From assembly GCF_963678635.1 (NCBI RefSeq), contig NC_087062.1, positions 37,410,518 to 37,474,517 of the forward strand: 64,000 bases of DNA, written 5' to 3'. Below the pieces are notes generated by a model, which made no database searches, was not told where the DNA came from, and saw only the letters and a program-made list of their open reading frames with translations. Source of the DNA: Symsagittifera roscoffensis. Lineage: Eukaryota; Xenacoelomorpha; Acoela; Convolutidae. Both the position numbers and the translations under genes were made by a program. Below, piece by piece: positions 1 to 11,400 of this stretch (within the stretch, counting starts at the first letter, position 1; each line of letters opens with the position of its first letter).

Positions 1-132
1 TTGGACAAGATAATCGACCAGGTCACCAGCAACATTAAGTTACTTACATTAGAGGCGCTGCACTTTAGAAAAGAGAGGCCAATTAACACACTCAACGAGT
101 TCAGAAGAAGGGAACTGACAGTAAAGCTATAA
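1..132 (+). CDS. 3'-terminal exon of an unidentified gene (partial)
   Basis: An open frame runs from base 1 to a TAA stop at 130-132 (43 sense codons). It contains a charged, helix-like stretch ending FRRRELTVKL before the stop. There is no start inside the window, so the gene enters from the left. Codon choice is mixed and less AT-rich than the following sequence, which supports real coding. An AATAAA at 240-245 could be its poly(A) signal. The next gene, Arp2, starts 512 bases downstream on the same strand. I do not recognise the protein; the fragment is too short to assign a family. Confidence 0.6.
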   Translation: MDKIIDQVTSNIKLLTLEALHFRKERPINTLNEFRRRELTVKL

Positions 133-644
133 TTTGGCTTACGGCTAAATCAAATTTTTTGGCTAAAACAGGAATTATTGTATAAAAATAATACATATAG
201 CATAAAATTAGCATCACATATTAAATTCCAAAGCAAAAAAATAAAAGCACTGAAATTTGTAGCTAAATTTATAAAATGATTAAACAATTGTTATATAATA
301 ATTGCTACATATTTTTAGTAATAACTGCGATGTTTTGTTTGATTAGTTTTCTAAATTTCGAATGAATGAAGTGTAAGACACTTTTTTTGATCTCTGATCA
401 ATTTGTACATTTTTAAAACCTGATGATTAACAATTAAGTGCGGAAATTTTTGTTGAATTTACAGTTTTAACGCATAATGTCACACTTGTATATTTGAAAA
501 TATCTTCATTTGGCTTTAAAGTGTTTTTTTTTTCAATCTCAAGCATAAAAGTCAAAATTGGCGTTTTACGAAGCCGGAATAAACAGTCAAATTGAACAGT
601 TCAAATGAACACGATATTCAAAAACTTCAATTTCAGTTTTGTCA
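133..644. other. intergenic spacer upstream of Arp2
   Basis: AT-rich spacer between the preceding stop and the Arp2 start. It should contain the 3' UTR of the upstream gene (AATAAA at 240-245) and the promoter and 5' UTR of Arp2. I see no clear TATA box or other core-promoter element, and no further coding sequence. Confidence 0.5.
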
Positions 645-3600
645 ATGGACCCTCGTAAAGTAATTGTCTGTGACAATGGCACAGGGGTAAGTTTTTCATA
701 AACCAAATCAGTATCTTAAGTCTGCCTAGTTGGTTATGTGATTATATTAGTGTCTCTTTTTTAGTTCGTGAAGTGTGGGTATGCTGGAGACAATTTCCCC
801 GCTCATATATTTCCATCAATGGTTGGTAGGCCAATCATTCGTTCACAGGATAAATCAAACACTGGAGGCGTTGAGTTGAAGGTACGCATACATGTTTTTG
901 AGATTTAATTTAAACCGAGGTTGATTGATACAAGAATTACACCCGGAGGGTGTGGATGAATGAAATCCAAGAATTAGTCACAAATAAACAGCCACTACAA
1001 AGCTGATTATACCAAGAATAATGCCTGGATAATATTGATGTCACACCTCCAGGATGTCATGGTTGGAGATGAAGCATCCCAAAACAGATCTCTTCTAGAC
1101 ATCAAATATCCTTTGGACCGCGGAATAGTTCGAGACTGGAATGATGCGCTTATTTTATGGGAATACATTTTCTTCACAAAATTGGGTATACAGCGAGAGA
1201 AAATTAGCGAATATTACATTTTGCTAACAGAACCGCCTCAGAACCCGAAACAGAACAGGGAAAAAATGGTTGAAGTAAGTGAATTCTAAAATGAATGCAT
1301 TTTTAGATGTTTTTGGTTTCGATTGCGAATATGTTTATATGTTTAGATTATGTTGAAACATTTTGGATTTGGTGCTGTTTATATTGGAATCCAAGCCGTC
1401 TTAACATTGTATGCACAAGGTTAGGTATCCGTTTTGATTGATCATTTTTAACAGATGCTGGTGTTTGAAAATCAGTTTAATAAAATTCTAAAATTGTTTT
1501 AGGATTGGTGACTGGGGTCGTGATGGATATCGGAGATGGTGTGACACATATATGTCCTGTGTACGAAGGTAGAACCAATCCCAATACAGTTAAGAGGCTG
1601 GATATTGCCGGAAGTCATATCACGGACTACCTAATTAGAGTAAGAACACGTTTTACAGTTTCCTTTGTTAAAAGCAAGTCAAACTCTTCTAGCGAACAGT
1701 AAAAGTATAAAGGTCATAGCAAACATGAGCAACTTCTTATTTCGGAAATGGATTTTAATCATCAGTTTTCCCAGAAAAGTTTAACTATTGATCCAGTTTT
1801 CTCGAGTTGGGTTAATCTCATCAAAAAAGTGTCAATCATAAATTGTTCTAGAAATTCAGAGCTTAGGGCGATCTTTTTTTGAAATTTTTTTTGGGTATAA
1901 TAGTTTTTGGCCATAATTGTAATGTGCGACTGGCAAAAACGAAGCAGTTCTATAAATTTAGCTTCAAGCTGGCCGTTTTGCTAATTTTGCCGTTTTCTTC
2001 ACACAAATTTCATCAATGTAAGCCCGAATACGTTTTCAATCGTGGTTTTGATTCCTATTTTGGGCTTATTTGTAAGTTACCTCAACGCTCGAGATATCAA
2101 CCTAGCATTTAATACACTTGCGAAGCGAGTGTGTTAGTTCGAACCTTCTTTTTTTCCAACCAAAATCGCAAATATTGGTGCCACTTTTGGAGCACCTTTA
2201 CAGTTTTTTCATAGCATGTGCTTTGACGTTCGAATAGTAATAGGTTAACCCAGTTAATGCATTTTTAATTCATCGAAAGAATCGATAAAAATGATTTGTT
2301 TCAAACAACATAACAATAATGAAAACTCGATTTCAGAAATTTTCCAAGTCATTATATCTCGCATTCTTTTGAAATGCATAATTTATGCAATATGTGGCAT
2401 TATGCTTTGCGGTTTGTTACATGAAAAGTTAGTGTGGTTGCCTTCAGCTTGTTATATTCCAACTTATTACTAGCAAAATTGAATCTATTGTATTTGGTGC
2501 CACTTTTGCTGAATTGATTGGCACTTTTAGCATATAAAGCTGCTTTCTTCATGAATAGTGTTTGTAGGTTGTTAAGCTTGCGTGGCTGAGTGGATAGTGC
2601 GTGAGACTCAAAATCTCTTCATTGCAGTGGGTCGCAGATTCGAATCCTAGTCAAGTTTTTGCTAATTCGAGGTTTATTATACTTTTTTTTAATCTATCTA
2701 TATCTATCTATCTATCTATACTATATCTATACTATATTTAAATGCGAATGACAGCTATCTCCCATGTTTAAGCATAATAATTCTGCATGTTTACCGTAAG
2801 AATTTTTCCATTTTTAAGCTATAGCATATATTGCCATGCTTAAGAAAATTTTACAATTAGTTTTTCGCAAGGTAATTAATTTGTCAATATTTTTGTCCAG
2901 GCCAAATTAAGTATGTCTGTCTGTATACTTGCTTTTTAAATTAATTTGTTTTTGTCTGTCTACCCGTCGCCTAATTTTTTTCAACTTTCATCTATCTATC
3001 TATTATATATTTAAATGCGGGCTTCACTATCTCGCCATGGTTAAGCCTTTTCAACGTATTATTTTTGCGTATTTTGCAACCCCCTGGGTACTCTGAGGGG
3101 TTGCGAATCGTGCCTCCAATTCTCACTGCTCAAATTTTTGTAGTTTCAGAGATATGACGTTTTGTATGATTTTTTTCAAAAAATTTTCAAGAACTTAGAT
3201 TTAAAAAAAAATTCCAAAAAGTTGAAGATCTCAATCCTGTTGTTGGATATTGTGAGAGTCCTCTCAGGGGTTGCGAATCTTACCTTTGATTATGGCTGCT
3301 CAAATCCTTGTAGTTTTCGAAATAAGACGTTTTTTTTGGATTTTTTGATATTCGCATATGACTGCTCAAATCTTTTAGAGATATGACGTTTTTTAGGATT
3401 TTCTCAAAATTTTTTAGTGAATGTAGATAAAAAAAAATTTCACAAAACTTGGAATTACCTTCTATGTAGTGAGACTCTGTCAGGGTACTCTCAGAAGTTG
3501 GGAATTTTCCTTCCAAACATGACTACTCAAAACCTTGCGGTTTTGAGATATGACGTTTTTTTTGGATTTTTTCAAAATTTTTCAGAAAACTTAGATATAA

Positions 3601-5245
3601 AAAATTTCCTAAAATTTGATATTCGCATCTCTGTGGTGGGGCTTTGTCAGCTTAATCTCAGGAGTTAAAAATTTCGCCGCCAAATTTGACTGCTCAAATC
3701 CTGGTAGTTTTTGAGATATGACGTTTTTTTGGGATTTTTTCAAAGTTTTTCCGAAAACTTGGGTATAAAAAATTTCGCAAAACTTGAAGTCCTCATCTCT
3801 GTAGTGAGGCTCTGTCAGGGTACTCTCAGGAGTTGCAAATTTTGCCTCCCAATAGAATTGCAAATTTTGCCTCCAAATAGGACTGCTCAAAATCTTGTAG
3901 TTTTCCAGATATGACGTTTTTTGTGATTTTTTCAGAAAAATTTCATTAAAATTAAAGTAATTTTTTTTTGAAAGTTTGAAATTCCTAACCTGTAGTTGGG
4001 GGGGGGGGCGGTGGTGTCAGAGTAATCCCTGGGGTTGCAACTTCGGCCTCCAATAAAGAAAGAATGCCCAAATCATTTTTGTTTAAGAGATACGACGATT
4101 TTGTTAGTGACATTCCCAACCTTGTAGTTGTGTACGTTCAAAGATTGCGAATTTTGCCATCAAAAAAGATTGCTCAATTTTTGCTAGTTTGCGAGATGTG
4201 AATTTTTTTCTGGTTTTCGAAAAAATACCTCTTTTACAAAACTTAAGGTGAAGTTTCAAAGTTTGAATTTCCCAACGTTGTAGTTGGTTCTGTAAGAGTA
4301 CTTTCAGGAGTTGCAAATTTTGCGTCCAAATGCGACTGATCAATTGCTTTCAGTTTCCCAGATGTGACATTTCTTAATACATTATATACTTATATGTAAA
4401 AAATGTCACAAATTTAAATGGTTTTTTCAAAATTATGGTTTTTTTTTAAAAAAGCTTTCAGTTTCCCAGATTTGACGTTTCTTACATCATTTTAAGTTTT
4501 TCGAAGATTTTCTACAAAACTTTATGGTTCTTCAAAATTTGTATAAAAAACTTGAAAAAATAATTTTTCTAAATTTTCAATTACGAACCCTGTAATTGGG
4601 TGCTGTCCAATTAAACCTAAAGAATAGTTTTTTTGAGTGGTTGAAAACTCGAAGCACCGGAGGTGCGTTACACGCTATTTTAACTTGATAGAGCTGCTTT
4701 TTGGTCGTGTTCTCGCAATTTTTTTGACTCGGTGTTATTATTTTTATTATTATAATTATTACAAGCTAAATCGCAAATATTAGTGTTCATTTTGTACACA
4801 AGCAAAGCTTGTGTGATTTTGAAAGTGTTCATTTTGATCAATAAACAGCTGCTAAGTATAGCCAGTGCTATGGATATTAACATAGACCTTTATATTACAA
4901 ATAGCATTTTAGCTTCAAGGTATCATGGATCTATAGGGAAGGAGACCAGCAACAAATAAGATTGTTCGAACTTGGGCAGGGTCGGATGTTTGTGATGAAC
5001 TTCTTAGTATACTAGTTAAAATGCGTCCGCTCTATGAATTGAGGCATGTTAGTTGGTAAATTTATTTTTTATTGCAAATTGACTGGTACTGCTAATGTGA
5101 CTCATAATTAGCGTGCGTCCTTTAACAAAGTTTGTAGACTCAAAGTTTTACTCATTCAGTTTTTCCCAGCAGCGGTATCGGTCTTATTTTTGCTTGTGTA
5201 TGCAAAGTGTAACTTCGCCTCCGTGTTATTATTATGATTATTATG

Positions 5246-5287
<42 letters not shown>

Positions 5288-5363
5288 TTTACTATTATGA
5301 TTATCTTTATAATTAATTTAATGATTATTGTTATTTTTATTATTATAATTATTATGATTACCT

Positions 5364-5417
<54 letters not shown>

Positions 5418-8400
5418 CTATACCATATTTAAATGCGAGTGACAGCGATCTCCCATGTTTAAGCATAATAATTTTGCATGTTTAATGAAAGATTTTTTTC
5501 ATGTTCAAGCTATATCATATATAGCACTGCTTAAGAAATTGTTTCAATTAGTTTTACGCAAGGTCATAAATTTTGAGTAATTTTTTTGTGATGCCAAATT
5601 AAGTCTGTCTGTCTGTATACCTGCTTTTTATTTAATTTTATTGTCTGTCTACTCGTTTCCTAGTTTTTTAACTTTCAGCTATCTACTATTGTATATTTAA
5701 ATGCGGGCTTCGCTATCTCGCCGTGTTTAGGCTTTTCCAACTTATAATTTTTGCTTGTTTTACAAAAGAATTTTTTCACGTTTAAGCTATGTCGTATATT
5801 GCTATGGTAAATGTTTTTTTTTTCGATTTTCCAGTAAAAATTCAGTGTTTATTTCATCAAGTTTGGAATTAGCAACCTAATAGTAGGATGTTGTCAGAGA
5901 TAGAAATTTTCGAGATTTTTCAAAATTTTCTAGAAAAGTTAATTTTAAAAAATTTCTGAATTTTAGAAATTCTCACCTTGTAGTTAGGTGCTTTCAGGGT
6001 ACTCTCAGGGATCGCGAATCTTGCCTCCAAATCCAACTTCTCAAATCCTTGTATTTTTCAAGATATGACGTTATTTAAGATTTTTTCAAAAAAACAGATT
6101 TTTAAAATTTCCAAAATGTTGAAGATCTTATTCCTGTTGTTGGATGTTGTGAGGGTACTCTCAGGGGTTGCAAATCTTGCCTCTGGTTATGGCTACTCAA
6201 TTTGTTGTAGTTTTCGAGATATGACGTTTTTTAGGATTTTTTTTTCAAAATTTTTCAGAAAACTTAGATTTAAAAAAATTCCTAAGATTTGATATTCGCA
6301 TCTCTGTGATGAGGCTCTGTCAAGGTACTCTCAGGAATTGCGAATTTCGTCTCCAAATATGACTGCTCAAATCTTTTAGAGATATGACGTTTTTTAGGAT
6401 TTTCTCAAAATTTTTTAGTGAATGTAGACAAAAAAAAATTTCACAAAACTTGGAATTACCATCTATGTAGTGAGCCTCTGTCAGGGTACCCTCAGAAGTT
6501 GGGAATTTTCATTCCAAATATGACTACTCAAAACCTTGCGGTTTTCGAGATATGACGTTTTTTTGTGATTTTTTCAAAAAAAGTTTCATGAAAGTTAAAT
6601 TATTTTTTTTTCCAAAGTTTGAAATTCAACGTTGTAGTTGGGTAAGAGTACTCTCAAAATTTGCAAATCTTGCGTCCAACTATGACTGCTCAATTGCTTT
6701 TAGTTTCTCAGATGTGACATTTCTTAGTTCATTTTAAATTTTTCGAAGAACTTAAATAAAACTGGAACAAAAAACTTTGCAAAATTTGTAATTACGAACC
6801 TTGTAATTGGGTGCTGTCAGAATACACTCAAAGAATGCAGATCTTATATCCAATATATGCGGTTTATTATGAGTACCGGAGGTGCGTTATTGGTTAGTTA
6901 TTATTACTTTCTAAATAAAACCGATCCAATTGTGTAATAAAAATTTTCAATTTCATTTTTTATCTTTCAGGGGGGTATAACTGAAAAGACCCGTTTTTTC
7001 AATAAACAGTCAGTATTTGTTCTGTTAACTTGCGTTCATTGACCCTTTTCCAGCCGTCTGTTGGGTACGTTTGTTTTTTTATTTGCAACGCAGCGGTCTT
7101 TTTTTATAGTTATTACAACTGCGAGGATACGCTTTCAACAAGAGTTCCGATGGCGACATTGTGAGAGAGATAAAAGAGAAATTGTGCTACATCAGGTGAG
7201 GCATTAGTATTATTATGGTTTGTGCAGTCATGTTCTATAATTAGCTCATGATATCCCATTTTGTATAATAACATTCATTCATAATATCTGTGCTTATTTT
7301 AGTTATGATACACAAGAAGAGCAAAAGCTAGCTGAAGAAACTACAGTCTTAGTTGAACAGTACCAAGTAATCATATTTAAATGTTCAAATTTTGTTGTCT
7401 GAACTTTTGACGGATATGCTCGGTTTTGTTTTAGCTAGAAGATGGCAGAAATGTGAAACTGAGCAGTGAACGATTCCAAGCTCCGGAAATATTATTCCAA
7501 CCACATTTATTTAATGTTGAAAGTAAGCAGTTTGCTCAATTTAATTCGTGTCATAATTGTTTAGAGCGGATTAAGGTTCATCATGGCAATCTGATGCTCA
7601 AAACAAGCATTTAAACATCATTTTGAATAAATTACATCTGATCAAAGATGAGACTTCTGTATTGTTTACATTACAAACCATGCAAATTATATCCCAAAAG
7701 GCTTGCATGAACTGCAATTTAAACTGCATTTTCTCTAGCCCTATATCATTTTCATGCAGTCATGATGAAGGCTGTAAAAAATTTATTTAAATATGTTTTT
7801 CTAATAAAAATAAATATGTTTTTGTTTCATCTTTAAAAATAAATAAATAAAATATATTTTTGGTGGTATCTTCGAAAAAAAATATCATTGGAGAATCATC
7901 ATTTATTGATAATCTCGTTCTCATTTTTACATTTAAGAGACACTTATTTACATACAAAAAATGTTCCTCGAATTTAAATGTAAATACATTGCTGCAAACG
8001 TGTTAAGTGAGTTGAACAAAACATATTTGAAATCAACGCCTATTTCGCGACCCAATTTTATGCCAAGCTTCTTGAACAATAGTTCAATACAGCCCTGGTC
8101 ATGAGGTGAAAGAAAAGAAATAATCATTTTTTTGTGCAGAACAGTTTTTTTTAGCTGACCGGTTTTTAACAGATTCAAAACAATTGACAAGTCAGAACTC
8201 TTAAGTTCAAAAGCGGCATTGGCAAGTAGCGAACGCTTGATTAGCTCCGCTGCACTTACCTTCGGCGCGAGAGGAGCTGTGTGCGTAAATCAGTGCTTGC
8301 CGGTAAGCTGTTTGGTTTTGCTTTGAGTTCTGTTGACAAACCTTGATGATTTTCTTAATTAGAGAATATCAAACCCCAAATTACGCGGTAGCTTCATACA

Positions 8401-11400
8401 GTGCTGATTTAAATTATCCGGGCAAAACGAACAAAACTTGAATTTTCAAACGCGTTCTTCTCAAATTGGGTTAAGATTAGACAAAAAGTGAAAAGGACAA
8501 AAGTTGCTTAGAATTTCACCAGAATTAATATGGTGCCATTTTTTCTCCGAAGTTCTCAACAAAAATTTTACCCCAAAAATGGGTAAATTTGGCTTTTTTC
8601 AATTAATCAAGAATTACGCTGAAACTACTTTGTTAATTGATATGAAAATTATATCACAGGAAGCCTCTTACACAGCTCAACAAAGTTTAAGCAGAATTAA
8701 ATCTCCTAAAATTTGCGCAAATTGTTTAAAATTTATTTTTCAACAGATTCTGAGTTTTATATAGTAAAAATCACATTTATTGACTATCAAGTAAAATTTT
8801 TTTCATTTATACTGGTTTTTGGAGATTTAACCCTTCTTAAACTTTGTTGAGCTGCGTAAGAGCCTTCCTGTGATATAATTTTCATATCAATTAACAAAGT
8901 AGTTTCAGCGTAATTCTTGATTAATTGAAAAAAGCCAAAAAGACCCATTTTTGGGGTAAAATTTTTGTTGAGAACTTCGGAGAAAAAATGGCACCATATT
9001 GATTCTGGTGAAATTCTAAGCAACTTTTGTCCTTTTCACTTTTTGTCTAATCTTAACCCAATTTAAGAAAAACGCGTTTGAAAATTCAAGTTTTGTTCGT
9101 TTTATCCGGATAATTTAAATCAGCACTGTACTTCGATCAAACAGTTAATTGGCTAATCAAATCAGTTGTCAATCAAAGTCTATTAAAAAGCTATTTTCAA
9201 CTTTTTATGCTAAAAAACCGGTCTGTTAAAAAACCAATCCCCCATTTTGGGATATCTATTTTCGGCGATATATTAGCATAGATGGTAAATTTTAATAAAG
9301 CGAACAAAAATGTCTTTTGTTGGATTGGAACAACAATCCTGCAAAAGTCAGCTGGACTTCGTAAAAGTCATGTTGGGATTAAATTGAACAATGTTGTTCT
9401 AGCACACGCGACCGTAGTCGGGCTACACTGAGCTCAAATCCAAATAGGGACCTCTTTTTAGTACTCGAATCATGTCATTCAAATGTTCCACCTTTTTACA
9501 CCGCTCTTTTTTGATATGTCGAGGTGATTTGTCCGTCATTTTTTAAATTTTTAAGTGATGGAAGCTTTCATAGTTTGATATGCTTAGATTTAACAAAATA
9601 ATAATGGTTTTCGTACCGGGGCAGGGCTGATCCAGAATTATAGCAAGCTTTTCTGGCTTAGATCAAACAAGGTTTATCTTATTAGACTTTTTTTTTCTTT
9701 TTAATTTGCGACAGACAAGTTTTCGGAAATGATTCAACAAAAAAAATTGATGTTTTTTAGCGAGATTATCCTTCAAATTGAAGGCTCCGCAAAAATGCTA
9801 GTGAACCGGTCGAAATTGCATGTCGTAGAAAAAATTTTTTGCCCCTTTGAGAACTATTTTGTCATTTTCCAAACTTGAAACCAATGAAAGACACCAGCTA
9901 CTCCCCTGTGTGACTCGATATTTTGCTAGTCTCTTTTTACTTCGAAAATTTCAGTGGGTGGGAATGTTTACCCAATTTTTTTTGGATTATTTTTTTTTCG
10001 AAATTTTGACCTTTGTTTGGAACTAAATTTACTTTTCTCTCTTCGTAGCGGCTACGCCTGAATTTTGTAAGAAAGCAGTGTTGGACTCAGCAAAATTTGA
10101 TGATTTGGAAATTTTTTGATTTTCTCGAAAACTACGGTGCCAAATCTGAGATAAAGGGTTCAATCGAAAGAACAAGCTCTAAGAGTATAACCTGCTTAAG
10201 CAATTTTTTCCAATTTCTGCTAAGATTCTGCTATGGACTGGAGAAAAATTTAACCTGTTGACCCATTTTTCGACCTCGTTTAATTTCTGAAAAACGACCG
10301 TGCGAATTCTAAAAGAAATCAAACGTAGATGTAATCTCTCCTGCAAAAGCGTGCCCTCCAAAATTTTGTTGAAATGAATCAGCTATGGACTTGTGTCCAA
10401 TTTTTGTAAATGTCGGAATTTTGGACACATTTTTTGAAAATTACGCATTACCTTTCGCATCAGTACATTAAAAAAAACATTATCAAACAAGTTCCTCAAG
10501 CCTTAGCTGGGCTCGTAGCGTTCAACCATTATTAAGCGGCCATGGAGTAGACGCTAGGACGTGTGACTTTTAATCTCCATCTCGGGGGTTCGATACCGGC
10601 ACAGCAGAATTTTTAGAACTACTTTTTGCCTTTTTCTCGCCTGGGATTGCGAAGTGCAGCTTTGACGCTGAGGTTTTCGGAAATGATTCAACAAAAAAAA
10701 TAAATGTTTTTTGGCGAGATTATCCTTCAAATTGAAGGCTCCGCAAAAATGCTAGTGAACCGGTGGAAATTGCTTGTCGTAGAAAATTTTTGCCCCTTTG
10801 AGAACTATTTTGTCATTTTCCAAACTTGAAACCAAGTTTGGAAAACTTGGTTGGAAAACTGCGTGCCTCGATATTTCGCTAGTCTCTTTTTACTTCGAAA
10901 ATTTCAGTGGGTGGGAATGTTTACCCAAATTTTTTTTTGGATTTTTTTTGTTCGAAATTTTGACCTTTGTTTGGAACTAATTTTACTTTCCTCTCTTCGT
11001 AGCGGCTACGCCTTAATTTTGTAGGAAAGCAGTGTTGGACTCAGCAAAATTTGATGATTTGGAAATTTTTTGATTTTCTCGAAAACTACGGTGCCAAATC
11101 TGAGATAAAGGGTTCAATCGAAAGAACAAGCTCTAAGAGTATAACCTGCTTAAGCAATTTTTTCCAATTTCTGCTAAGATTCTGCTATGGACTGGAGAAA
11201 AATTTGACCTGTTGACCCATTTTTCGACCTCGTTTAATTTCTGAAAAACGACCGTGCGAATTCTAAAAGAAATCAAACGTAGATGTAATCTCTCCTGCCA
11301 AAGCGTGCCCTCCAAAATTTTGTTGAAATGAATCAGCTATGGACTTGTGTCCAATTTTTGTAAATGTCGGAATTTTGGACACATTTTTTGAAAATTACGC

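Noticed and set aside
5234-5485. 83-codon Ile/Thr-rich open frame
   Set aside because: Translation of (ATT)n and (TATC)n microsatellites; no protein character.
8504-9023. Pair of similar open frames on opposite strands
   Set aside because: They are the two arms of one hairpin MITE read in opposite directions.
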